DNA of 39,039 nucleotides from a virus, in the IMG/VR virus record IMGVR_UViG_3300014962_000016, positions 1 through 39,039 of that record. The stretch is one strand, 5' to 3'. How positions within the stretch are numbered: the stretch's first letter is position 1; each line of letters opens with the position of its first letter. This document shows, one piece after another, positions 12,827 to 18,322 of this stretch. Made by a program: the position numbers and the translations under genes. The notes beneath the pieces were generated by a model. That model was not told where the DNA came from. It was given only the letters and a program-made list of their open reading frames with translations, and searched no databases.

Positions 12827-13110
12827 GCACACCTCCCAGGTATCCACTCCAGATGGTGCGTGCGCTCCAGGCTGATGCCTCGCCTGCGTCGCTCGCTCTC
12901 CCGCACTCTCGGCAGCAGGCCACCCCAGATGCCCCACTCCTCGTGGTGAATGGCGTACTCCCGGCAGGCGAACATGATCGGGCACGAGTAGCACATGCTG
13001 ATAGCAACACGCATATCCCTCGTGACCGTGCCGTTGAGGGGGAAGTCAAAGAACAGGTCCCCGTGGACCTGGGTGCAAGGCTCTGATCCCGTGTAATCAG
13101 GCCGCTGCAT
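12823..13110 (-). CDS. whiB: WhiB-family iron-sulfur transcription factor
   Basis: The 95-residue protein has the diagnostic WhiB pattern: Cys12, then Cys40-x2-Cys43-x5-Cys49 (ISMCYSCPIMFACREYA), followed by the GIWGG turn (residues 60-64) and a basic C-terminal segment (RESERRRRG). WhiB proteins bind a 4Fe-4S cluster through these four cysteines and act with the primary sigma factor; they occur only in Actinobacteria and their phages. Phage WhiB proteins can repress host whiB genes, as shown for mycobacteriophage TM4. This is the strongest evidence for the host phylum. It lies in the leftward operon with coupled neighbours. Confidence 0.92.
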   Translation of the reverse strand: MQRPDYTGSEPCTQVHGDLFFDFPLNGTVTRDMRVAISMCYSCPIMFACREYAIHHEEWGIWGGLLPRVRESERRRRGISLERTHHLEWIPGRCA

Positions 13111-13111
13111 G

Positions 13112-13327
13112 TCAGGCTGCCTTGGCTACTTGCTCAACCAGCTCGGTCAGCCCCACCTCATCAAACCCGTAGGCATCGACGGCGATACGGGCGTAGTCCA
13201 TGGCCCACCGTGGTGCCCACGGTGCCGGGTAGGGGTCGAACCCCTTCTCCTTGCAGTAGTGAAGGTAGAGGGCACGGGCCAGGGCTGACACGGCCTGGTC
13301 TACCTCATGGTCTGTTGATACAGACAT
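13112..13327 (-). CDS. Small protein of unknown function (71 aa)
   Basis: The start at 13327 is set by AAAGGAG four bases upstream; the frame is open back to 13357 but passes through the leader repeat. The protein is largely helical (DQAVSALARALYLHYCKEKG, then WAMDYARIAVDAYGF) with a central proline-rich turn. It is directly upstream of whiB and may be translated from a leader with the ACATGACAG motif. No family is recognised. Confidence 0.65.
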   Translation of the reverse strand: MSVSTDHEVDQAVSALARALYLHYCKEKGFDPYPAPWAPRWAMDYARIAVDAYGFDEVGLTELVEQVAKAA

Positions 13328-13360
13328 GATACTCCTTTCGTTGGTTCGTTCTGTCATGTT
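13328..13360 (-). promoter_or_regulatory. Repeated leader (start-associated) sequence with operator-like motif
   Basis: On the minus strand this reads ACATGACAGAACGAACC then AACGAAAGGAG before the ATG at 13327. The same two blocks occur before the gene at 16540, and the second block before 17347. ACATGACAG also matches the integrase operator at 5119. It resembles start-associated sequences described in some mycobacteriophages and may combine a ribosome-binding site with a regulatory site. Confidence 0.5.
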
Positions 13361-13376
13361 AGGTTAGGGGGTTTGC

Positions 13377-13559
13377 TTAGTCCTGCGACACGCCGTCTGT
13401 CCTGGCATCAACCCACAGCAACAGGTCAGAGATCACATCAACTGCCACATCCTGAGGACCCAGCAATGCCAGGTCTTTGCCAACCATCTCCATGTAGGCC
13501 TCGGCCACAGCCTCACCCCGCAAGATCGCCTGATCTATTTCGGTCAGTTCCGTGTCCAT
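13377..13559 (-). CDS. Small acidic protein of unknown function (60 aa)
   Basis: The ATG at 13559 has GGAAGGAG seven bases upstream and overlaps the methyltransferase by 16 bases. The 60 residues are acidic and helical (DTELTEIDQAILRGEAVAEAY, then DVAVDVISDLLLWVDART). No domain is recognised. Its overlap with the methyltransferase suggests a linked role or simple compaction. Confidence 0.6.
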   Translation of the reverse strand: MDTELTEIDQAILRGEAVAEAYMEMVGKDLALLGPQDVAVDVISDLLLWVDARTDGVSQD

Positions 13560-14215
13560 TCCAGACTCCTTCCGGCATGTAAGCATTGCTTGCCAATGTG
13601 ATGCGTGTAGGCAGGGGGGAACCCCTCCTTGAGTTCGTTCCATGTGAGGTCACGGGTCACGCCCATCACCTCACGGCCATGCTCCACGTTGCGTGCAGTC
13701 CTGCCGCCTTGCGGGATGTCGTCCTTGGGAACGTGGTACACACCCCAAGGCCTGCCCTGCTCCTTGTGCTTGCAGCCTGATCCCACCAGTGGCACAGCAT
13801 CAGACAGGAACAGGCGATGCCTTCTCACTCCCAGTCCATAGGCGCTGCCGCATTCCACTGCTGCGCCTGCCATGCCTGGTGCCCCCGGCACGTTCTCCAC
13901 CACCCACGGGGTGGCCTGCTCGCGCAGGAGCGCCAGTGTTGGCGTAAGTAGATCGTCATACTTGGCCTTGCCTCCTTGTGCTGTGCGTAGGTGCTTCGCC
14001 CTCGTGTGTGCCTGACAGGGAGGAGAAGCATGGATGAGGTCGAACTGTGCGAGGTAGTCGCGATCTCGCAGGAGCTCGAGCGCGTCACCTTGGATGAACT
14101 CGTAGGGATAATGAGGCTGCGGATTGATGTCCATGCCTGTGATATGTGTGTATCCAGCCAGGTGATAGCCATCAGAGGCCATGCCAGCCCCGCAGTACAG
14201 GTCAAGGAGCCTCAT
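13544..14215 (-). CDS. C5-cytosine DNA methyltransferase
   Basis: The 223-residue protein has the main motifs of C5 methyltransferases: motif I LDLYCGAGMASDGYHLAG (residues 4-21, SAM binding), GMDINP (motif II), GDALELL, the catalytic HASPPCQAH with Cys67, and VVENVPGA (residues 105-112, motif VI). It is short compared with bacterial Dcm enzymes (about 350-420 residues), with a reduced target-recognition region, a size common in actinophages. No restriction partner is seen nearby, so protection from host restriction is the likely role. It starts in an ATGA overlap. Confidence 0.88.
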   Translation of the reverse strand: MRLLDLYCGAGMASDGYHLAGYTHITGMDINPQPHYPYEFIQGDALELLRDRDYLAQFDLIHASPPCQAHTRAKHLRTAQGGKAKYDDLLTPTLALLREQATPWVVENVPGAPGMAGAAVECGSAYGLGVRRHRLFLSDAVPLVGSGCKHKEQGRPWGVYHVPKDDIPQGGRTARNVEHGREVMGVTRDLTWNELKEGFPPAYTHHIGKQCLHAGRSLEWTRN

Positions 14216-14370
14216 TCGATCCCCAATCTGCGCTCTCGGTCCATCTCAAACTCAATGTCGTCCCACTTGCTGTACGACTCCTCTGCCTCCTCCTGATCCA
14301 TGCGCTCGGCGCACTCAGGACACAGGCCCAGGCGATACAAGGAGCAGCACTCATCTGATGCGATAGACAT
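14212..14370 (-). CDS. Small cysteine-containing protein (52 aa)
   Basis: The start is set by GGAAGGAG before ATG 14370. The product reads DECCSLYRLGLCPECAERMDQEE and has CC plus CPEC, able to form one zinc site, followed by a very acidic and charged helix. It overlaps the small membrane gene at its start and the methyltransferase at its end. Function is unknown. Confidence 0.6.
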   Translation of the reverse strand: MSIASDECCSLYRLGLCPECAERMDQEEAEESYSKWDDIEFEMDRERRLGIE

Positions 14371-14509
14371 TCCTCTCCTTCCGATATGTTTGTATCTGCT
14401 CACGCAGAACAGCGTTCTGGTAGCGCAGGTTGCGCCACTCATCCCAGGCGATGATCAGTGCAGGCCCGACGATGAACACGCTCACGATCAGCACGATGCC
14501 CTCAATCAC
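14351..14509 (-). CDS. 52-residue membrane protein with cytoplasmic helix
   Basis: The ORF starts at GTG in a GTGA overlap behind GAGGAGG. A hydrophobic N-terminus (VIEGIVLIVSVFIVGPALIIA) forms one membrane span, followed by a charged coiled-coil-like helix (WDEWRNLRYQNAVLREQIQ). The AAACATATCGGAAGGAG leader of the next gene lies inside its coding sequence. It could affect the cell envelope or anchor a partner; nothing more specific can be said. Confidence 0.6.
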   Translation of the reverse strand: MIEGIVLIVSVFIVGPALIIAWDEWRNLRYQNAVLREQIQTYRKERNVYRIR

Positions 14510-14706
14510 GATGCCTCCTCAGTGTTCAACTCATACTCATGCAAGTCATCAGCAGGGATGCCCACCTTGTCAGCGCACCGCTGGCACACAGGCACCATCT
14601 CCCCATCAGGTCCAGCAGACGCCCACTCCGCAGGCCTGTCGCACTTGACAAACCACTCACACATCAGGCGCAGGCCAGCCTCGGTCTCCATCACTGTCAC
14701 GTTCAT
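14506..14706 (-). CDS. Small zinc-finger-like protein (66 aa)
   Basis: The ATG at 14706 has GGAG eight bases upstream. The protein contains MCEWFVKC (C-x6-C) and VCQRCADKVG (CxxC), so a four-cysteine zinc site is likely. Similar short proteins ending in such knuckles occur in actinophage accessory regions. It is coupled to the membrane gene downstream by GTGA. Function is unknown. Confidence 0.6.
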   Translation of the reverse strand: MNVTVMETEAGLRLMCEWFVKCDRPAEWASAGPDGEMVPVCQRCADKVGIPADDLHEYELNTEEAS

Positions 14707-14707
14707 G

Positions 14708-14899
14708 TCATGCTCCAATCGACTGATAAGGACAGGATGCCCTGTCATGGCTGGCATCACGATGCGAACAGGTAGGGCCGATCTCAATCATGCCTGCAAA
14801 GCTCCGCTCCTCGGCACAATCTCCGCAGTACCGGGCTGGAATGCTCGGCTCCTGCCACTCCACATTCTGACTGTCGCAGCCATTGCAATGCCTGTACAT
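14708..14899 (-). CDS. Small zinc-ribbon protein (63 aa)
   Basis: The start has GGAGG eight bases upstream. The product carries HCNGC, YCGDC and CSHRD-x-SHD-x3-SC, giving at least six cysteines and several histidines, enough for one or two zinc sites. It is one of the most cysteine-rich proteins of the operon. A nucleic-acid- or protein-binding role is likely but not shown. Confidence 0.6.
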   Translation of the reverse strand: MYRHCNGCDSQNVEWQEPSIPARYCGDCAEERSFAGMIEIGPTCSHRDASHDRASCPYQSIGA

Positions 14900-14900
14900 G

Positions 14901-15272
14901 TCAGGCCTCCTGATTCACGAGCGCGAAGAACTGGTCGAATGTGTGCGTCGGTCCTGTGCTGGTGTCGCCTTCTTCCTGCCAGGTGTCGATGGTCTCCACC
15001 GTGCGAGTCTCCCAGTCCACAACGTAGGCGTAGGGGTAGTCGGGTTCAGTGAACTTGTCGATGGACAGGCCATAGCCGACCTCGCTAGGCCAGGCATCAC
15101 CGATGATGTGCGAGACAGCGATGCGGGTGGCGTAGTCAGGGTCACCCCACCGTGCCTCGGCTTTGCGGATGGCCTGCTGCATGGTGGCAAGTTGCTCGTC
15201 GCCACCCCAGTGCGAGTACAGGAACAGGATGTGTCCCTCACTCTTGAATCCGAATACTGCGCGATCTCCCAT
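14901..15272 (-). CDS. Conserved actinophage protein of unknown function (123 aa)
   Basis: The ATG at 15272 follows AAAGGAAC. The sequence begins MGDRAVFGFKSEGHILFLYSHWGGDE and contains ARWGDPDYATRIAVSHIIGD and YPYAYVVDWETRTVETID, blocks that I recall as conserved in many actinophages without an assigned role. It looks like an alpha/beta domain. It is in the middle of the leftward operon and is one of the few members likely to have many homologues. Confidence 0.72.
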   Translation of the reverse strand: MGDRAVFGFKSEGHILFLYSHWGGDEQLATMQQAIRKAEARWGDPDYATRIAVSHIIGDAWPSEVGYGLSIDKFTEPDYPYAYVVDWETRTVETIDTWQEEGDTSTGPTHTFDQFFALVNQEA

Positions 15273-15300
15273 TGCTCTGTTCCTTTCTGTGATGTTGATA

Positions 15301-15945
15301 TTAGTGGTTGCGCTTGTCGATGACAGCCTGCGACACCTTGCGTGATGCACCATGCGGGATGAACGCGATGGTCACAGCGCGATCCCGCTTCATGCAGAGT
15401 TTGCACTCTGCACAGGTCACTCCCCTGGTCTGGTTCGGGCAGACGATGACGCGCTTGCCTGCGACCTTGGTCCCGATGATCGGGTCGTCCTCCCCCGATG
15501 CGACCAACACGGTATCCCAACCGTTCGCCGTTGCCTTCTGGAGTTCCTCCGTGGTCTCACAGGATGCGTTCGGCACGAGGTTGGCAGGGAACTCCGCAGG
15601 CGAACGGTCAGGCCAGGAGTGCAGGTACGTCCAGCCCAAGGTGTCAGGCCTGTCCTCGTGCGCTGCTCCCATTGCCTGGACATATTCCTCGGTCGGTTCT
15701 CCTGACACAGCGTGACGCACGAGGCTGCCCGTAGGCAGGCTACGGATACCGTCAGCGGTCAGCTCCAGATTAGAGTTGCCGTACTTGTCTGCGATCTTGA
15801 ATGGACTGTTGCCCATCGTTCCCTGGTTGGCGTAGCAGATGGACAGGAACGGGCATCGGTCTGGACAGGTGTCTCCGGTGATGTACGTTGCTGCGACCTT
15901 GCCTGTCTTGGCATTGTTCGTCTTCGGTACGAGATGAACCTTCAC
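15301..15945 (-). CDS. Cysteine-cluster protein, phage DUF7227-like
   Basis: The 214-residue protein starts at GTG in a GTGA overlap behind GGAGGA. It opens with beta-like KVHLVPKTNNAKTGKVAATYITG and then DTCPDRCPFLSICYA, a C-x3-C-x5-C cluster, and later has VICPNQTRGVTCAECKLCM with four more cysteines. Two cysteine clusters in one protein suggest an iron-sulfur or zinc site. I associate the CPxxCPFxxxCYA block with an uncharacterised phage family (recalled as DUF7227), but that name is from memory. It is the largest non-enzymatic protein of the leftward operon. Confidence 0.6.
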   Translation of the reverse strand: MKVHLVPKTNNAKTGKVAATYITGDTCPDRCPFLSICYANQGTMGNSPFKIADKYGNSNLELTADGIRSLPTGSLVRHAVSGEPTEEYVQAMGAAHEDRPDTLGWTYLHSWPDRSPAEFPANLVPNASCETTEELQKATANGWDTVLVASGEDDPIIGTKVAGKRVIVCPNQTRGVTCAECKLCMKRDRAVTIAFIPHGASRKVSQAVIDKRNH

Positions 15946-16112
15946 TCTGGGTCCTCCAATCCACAGGCCTTGGCGATGCGTGCATGGATGTTGGCTAGTT
16001 GCGTAGCCAAGGCGACTGCCTCCAGTCGATTGACCATCCCGTAGCCGTTCGCGATCTTGGCTGTCAGTCGTTCAAGGTCGATGAGTGCGTCAGATACTGC
16101 GTCCCGGTCCAT
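15942..16112 (-). CDS. Small helical protein of unknown function (56 aa)
   Basis: I placed the start at ATG 16112, five bases after the stop of the upstream gene and behind GGGGGA; ATG 16127 is a possible alternative. The protein is one long amphipathic helical unit (DALIDLERLTAKIANGYG, then EAVALATQLANIHARIAKACG) that could form a dimeric coiled coil. No family is recognised. Confidence 0.55.
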   Translation of the reverse strand: MDRDAVSDALIDLERLTAKIANGYGMVNRLEAVALATQLANIHARIAKACGLEDPE

Positions 16113-16116
16113 ATCG

Positions 16117-16293
16117 CTATCCCCCATGAGTTGCGTAGTAGTGGCGCTTGACCTGGCTTGCGGCTTGTCGCACCGTTGCCTTGGGGTAGAGGCGGTTCCA
16201 CTCGCACTTACCGCACTCGGCAAGCACTCCCTCGCCCTCCCATGCCTCAAGTCGCCTTGCCTCATACATTGTGTTGGGCCATTTGATCCTCAT
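16117..16293 (-). CDS. Small C2H2-type zinc-finger protein (58 aa)
   Basis: The ORF starts at ATG with GAGG six bases upstream. It contains Cys27-x2-Cys30 (ECGKC) and His51 and His56 (RHYYATH) separated by a basic helix (PKATVRQAASQVKR), which is the layout of a C2H2 zinc finger. C2H2 fingers are rare in bacterial viruses outside such small proteins. It is likely DNA- or RNA-binding. No target can be named. Confidence 0.55.
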   Translation of the reverse strand: MRIKWPNTMYEARRLEAWEGEGVLAECGKCEWNRLYPKATVRQAASQVKRHYYATHGG

Positions 16294-16300
16294 GTCTGCC

Positions 16301-16540
16301 TCACTTCACCTTGATCGTGTCGCCGGACTTGATGACCTGCGCGTACCACTTGCGACTCTTGTACGGATCGGGGCCCACGACGTAGTACGTCCCGTCGGGT
16401 GCCTCGCTCACGGCTCCGTCGTACTCGTTGCCGAAGACCGACGTTGCCTCTAGGTACGTCGTGTGTCCTGCCTTGATGGCGTCGGTCAGTGCCTTCTTGC
16501 TCGCGAAGCGAGTGTTGTCGTCAGACCAGATTCCCTGCAT
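16301..16540 (-). CDS. Small protein of unknown function (79 aa)
   Basis: The ATG at 16540 is preceded by the AACGAAAGGAAC leader. The 79-residue protein reads as a small alpha/beta domain with many aromatic residues (GIWSDDNTRFASKKALTDAI, then DGTYYVVGPDPYKSRKWYAQV, ending GDTIKVK). No family is recognised. Having its own leader repeat suggests a separately controlled or highly expressed gene. Confidence 0.65.
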   Translation of the reverse strand: MQGIWSDDNTRFASKKALTDAIKAGHTTYLEATSVFGNEYDGAVSEAPDGTYYVVGPDPYKSRKWYAQVIKSGDTIKVK

Positions 16541-16574
16541 GGTGCGTTCCTTTCGTTTAGGTTGCGTCTGTCAT
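16541..16574 (-). promoter_or_regulatory. Repeated leader sequence with operator-like motif, second copy
   Basis: On the minus strand this is TACATGACAGACGCAACC followed by AACGAAAGGAAC and the ATG at 16540. It matches the leader at 13328-13360 in both blocks. The shared ACATGACAG motif links both leaders to the integrase operator. Confidence 0.5.
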
Positions 16575-16581
16575 GTATGGA

Positions 16582-16821
16582 TCAAGCAAGCGAGATGGCG
16601 CCTGTATCGGTCAGGTACTCCTCCAGGGCAGCGCGTAGCGCGTCATCGGTCACGAGGTAGGGCTCCTGTTCGTGCGCGTCCCTCATCCAGTCCCACGGCC
16701 TCACCTGTACGAGGTCTAGGCACTTGCCGTCAGGGCTGTAGATGTCTGCTGTCCGGTAGCCCCGGTAGTAGATGCTCCAACCTAGGGTCGGGTGAATCAA
16801 CTTTCGGTCAATGTTGCTCAT
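16582..16821 (-). CDS. Small protein of unknown function (79 aa)
   Basis: The ATG at 16821 lies behind AGGAGGT. The 79-residue product has a beta-rich N-terminal half (HPTLGWSIYYRGYRTADIYS) and an acidic helical end (DALRAALEEYLTDTG). No domain is recognised. It sits in the first third of the leftward operon. Confidence 0.65.
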   Translation of the reverse strand: MSNIDRKLIHPTLGWSIYYRGYRTADIYSPDGKCLDLVQVRPWDWMRDAHEQEPYLVTDDALRAALEEYLTDTGAISLA

Positions 16822-16835
16822 GGTGTGCGTACCTC

Positions 16836-17015
16836 CTAGTCATCGATGGTGTAGACCAGTTCCATCTTGGTGATGTAGGCGTCGGGATAGTCCTGCATGG
16901 TCAGGTCTACGGCTTCTCGCATGTCGGTCGTGTGCCAGGTCCGTGCGGCGTAGCCGCTGGAGCCAGGCGCGAGGTCATAGGTCACGCGGATAGCGTCGGG
17001 TGCCTTAGGGATCAT
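16836..17015 (-). CDS. Small protein of unknown function (59 aa)
   Basis: The ATG at 17015 is preceded by AAACATATCGGAAAGGAC, the same leader type as at 14370. The 59-residue protein looks like a small alpha/beta fold (DAIRVTYDLAPGSSGYAARTW, DMREAVDLTMQDYPDAYITK). It just misses a 60-residue cutoff. No family is recognised. Confidence 0.65.
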   Translation of the reverse strand: MIPKAPDAIRVTYDLAPGSSGYAARTWHTTDMREAVDLTMQDYPDAYITKMELVYTIDD

Positions 17016-17044
17016 CGTATTGTCCTTTCCGATATGTTTATATG

Positions 17045-17347
17045 CTACCCAAAGAGTAGGCCCATGCGGATAGGTTCCACAGACTTACGTTCTGTTTCGT
17101 AGTCCACGCGGGTGTAACGGATCACGGGAGCATCGTCTGCGACGGTAGCCACGGGAGCCACTAGCCCATCGGAGCCGATAACCTCACGCCGTGGACGGCG
17201 TGCAGGCTTGCGACCGTAGGCCGGAGCATATCCGTCAGGATTGGATGCCGTCCGCAGACCATAGGCACGGCGAGCCGTGACCATAGGTTGCCTGCTGGCA
17301 TCGATCCATGAGGGACCGTAGACCGTCGCGCTCGTGGCGCGACGCAT
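17045..17347 (-). CDS. First gene of the leftward operon, basic protein (100 aa)
   Basis: The ATG at 17347 has GAAAGGAG with the CGAAACGAAAGGAG leader. The protein is arginine-, tyrosine- and proline-rich (ARRAYGLRTASNPDGYAPAYGRKPARRPRREV) and probably disordered in its first two thirds, so nucleic-acid or protein binding is plausible. It is the promoter-proximal gene downstream of the candidate promoters near 17398-17547. No family is recognised. Confidence 0.6.
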   Translation of the reverse strand: MRRATSATVYGPSWIDASRQPMVTARRAYGLRTASNPDGYAPAYGRKPARRPRREVIGSDGLVAPVATVADDAPVIRYTRVDYETERKSVEPIRMGLLFG

Positions 17348-17397
17348 AGCCTGTCTCCTTTCGTTTCGTTTGGCCTAGCCTGTCCTTACTGATCCTT

Positions 17398-17427
17398 ACC
17401 TTACCACTACTCTGCCTAGCCTGTCAA
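17398..17427 (-). promoter_or_regulatory. Leftward promoter candidate P1
   Basis: On the minus strand a perfect TTGACA (17427-17422) is followed after 18 bases by TAAGGT (17403-17398). Transcription would start about 45 bases before the first leftward gene. The surrounding GGCTTGACAG block is repeated at 17540. Confidence 0.55.
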
Positions 17428-17517
17428 GCCTTGCCGGAAGGTTTCCTAGTGTTCCCCGGGCGTCCCGTTTGGTATGGGAATCTGGCCTAGTGGCCTGTCC
17501 TCTTGACTTGTAGTGCC

Positions 17518-17547
17518 ATCTAATCACAAGCAGCGTTCCTCTGTCAA
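17518..17547 (-). promoter_or_regulatory. Leftward promoter candidate P2
   Basis: A second perfect TTGACA (17547-17542, minus strand) is followed after 18 bases by TTAGAT (17523-17518), with a TG two bases upstream. It duplicates the -35 context of P1. A third TTGACA near 17614 has no fitting -10 box. Confidence 0.45.
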
Positions 17548-17767
17548 GCCTAGCATCCCCTATGGTTGGTCACGGTTCGGTAACGGAATCAGGGCAGGAT
17601 AGCTGAACTGTCAACTATCTAATATCAAGGCCAGGTCAAGCTGAGGTTACGGTGGCGTAGGTTACTGGACAGTAGGTTAGGTCAGGTCAGACAGGCCAGG
17701 CTAGGCATAGGGGGTATGCCCTGGCAGGCATGGCTTACTAGTCTCCCGACCTAGTAGGCAGGAGAGG

Positions 17768-17794
17768 TATTGTCTACACTTAGTATAGACAATA
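17768..17794. repeat. Perfect 9-bp dyad, operator-like
   Basis: TATTGTCTA (17768-17776) and TAGACAATA (17786-17794) are perfect inverted repeats with a 9-base spacer. The AT-rich arms and even spacing fit a dimeric regulator. It lies between the divergent promoter candidates. Confidence 0.6.
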
Positions 17795-17866
17795 GGGACC
17801 CCTCCCCCTGGCCTTGCCTGGCCCCCCTGGAGGGGGACTAGGCCTACTATCGACAGGTCAGCAGCA

Positions 17867-17891
17867 GGGCAGGCACCCCCCTGGCCTGCCC
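17867..17891. repeat. GC-rich inverted repeat
   Basis: GGGCAGGC (17867-17874) pairs perfectly with GCCTGCCC (17884-17891) across a 9-base CCC-rich spacer. No T-run follows. It belongs to a very C-rich tract (17795-17900) that could slow replication or transcription, or form an origin structure. Confidence 0.5.
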
Positions 17892-18129
17892 GTGCAGGGG
17901 TCAGCTTGACCCTAGCCTTTTAAACTTACCTGTATACATATATATATACTATTGACCTCTAGTTGTGCGTTGTATTGTGCTGTTCTGACAGTCCTAGCTT
18001 GACCCCTGTCTGTCCTATTTTGACCCTATATGTCTGATTTTTAGGTAACGATTTGGTAACAAGTGCTGTTTCAGGTGTCCGGTTGGACAGGTCTGAACGA
18101 GGAATATATATATAGAACCTATTACTAAA

Positions 18130-18152
18130 GGCAGCCCCTTCAGGGGGCTGCC
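18130..18152. terminator. Hairpin terminator upstream of the late promoter
   Basis: GGCAGCCCC (18130-18138) pairs perfectly with GGGGCTGCC (18144-18152) around a 5-base loop. A weak T-rich tail exists only on the minus strand. It probably insulates the late promoter from transcription arriving from the control region. Confidence 0.6.
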
Positions 18153-18159
18153 GTACAGG

Positions 18160-18211
18160 TACTTCTGACAGTACTTACTTCTGACAGATACAGATAAGTA
18201 GTACCTATAAC
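18160..18211 (+). promoter_or_regulatory. Late promoter with 12-bp direct repeats
   Basis: TACTTCTGACAG occurs at 18160-18171 and 18176-18187, 16 bp apart. The second copy contains CTGACA (18181-18186, five of six matches to -35), and TATAAC (18206-18211, five of six matches to -10) follows after 19 bases. The repeats, on one DNA face about 1.5 helical turns apart, may be activator or repressor sites. This should drive terL and the structural genes. Confidence 0.55.
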
Positions 18212-18240
18212 GCGATCCAGATGCCGGTGATCTGGATCGC
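18212..18240. promoter_or_regulatory. Perfect 11-bp dyad at the late transcription start
   Basis: GCGATCCAGAT (18212-18222) and its reverse complement (18230-18240) flank a 7-base spacer, immediately after the -10 box. The expected start near 18218 falls inside it, so it is more likely an operator than an RNA hairpin unless transcription begins upstream. Confidence 0.55.
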
Positions 18241-18259
18241 TTCTGTGTCTGTACCTGGC

Positions 18260-18284
18260 GGGAGTCCCCTCGCCGGGGACTCCC
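18260..18284 (+). other. Perfect 10-bp hairpin in the late leader
   Basis: GGGAGTCCCC (18260-18269) and GGGGACTCCC (18275-18284) form a 10-bp stem with a 5-base loop about 40 bases before the terminase start. It should exist in late mRNA. It may protect the 5' end, control terL translation or act as an attenuator. Confidence 0.6.
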
Positions 18285-18322
18285 TTATAGGTGTCCCCTG
18301 ATTTCCCGCCGAAGAGGTGCCT

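Larger units (their letters stand above)
17348..18316. other. Non-coding control region, possible origin
   Basis: About 970 bases contain no convincing gene in any frame. It holds leftward promoter candidates near 17400 and 17520, repeated CCTAG/CTAGG and TAGGTTA-type words (17640-17710), a 27-bp dyad at 17768, GC-rich inverted repeats, an AT-rich run with TATATATA (17937-17948 and again near 18106), four TTGACC words (17906, 17952, 17999, 18020) and paired GGTAAC sites (18043 and 18055). This mix of short repeats, dyads and AT-rich stretches between divergent operons is what a regulatory region or replication origin looks like. Function is inferred. Confidence 0.6.

Noticed and set aside
17348-18316. 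CRISPR array in the non-coding region
   Set aside because: The repeats are short words of varied spacing, not 23-40-base repeats with regular spacers, and no cas genes apart from the Cas4-like nuclease are present.
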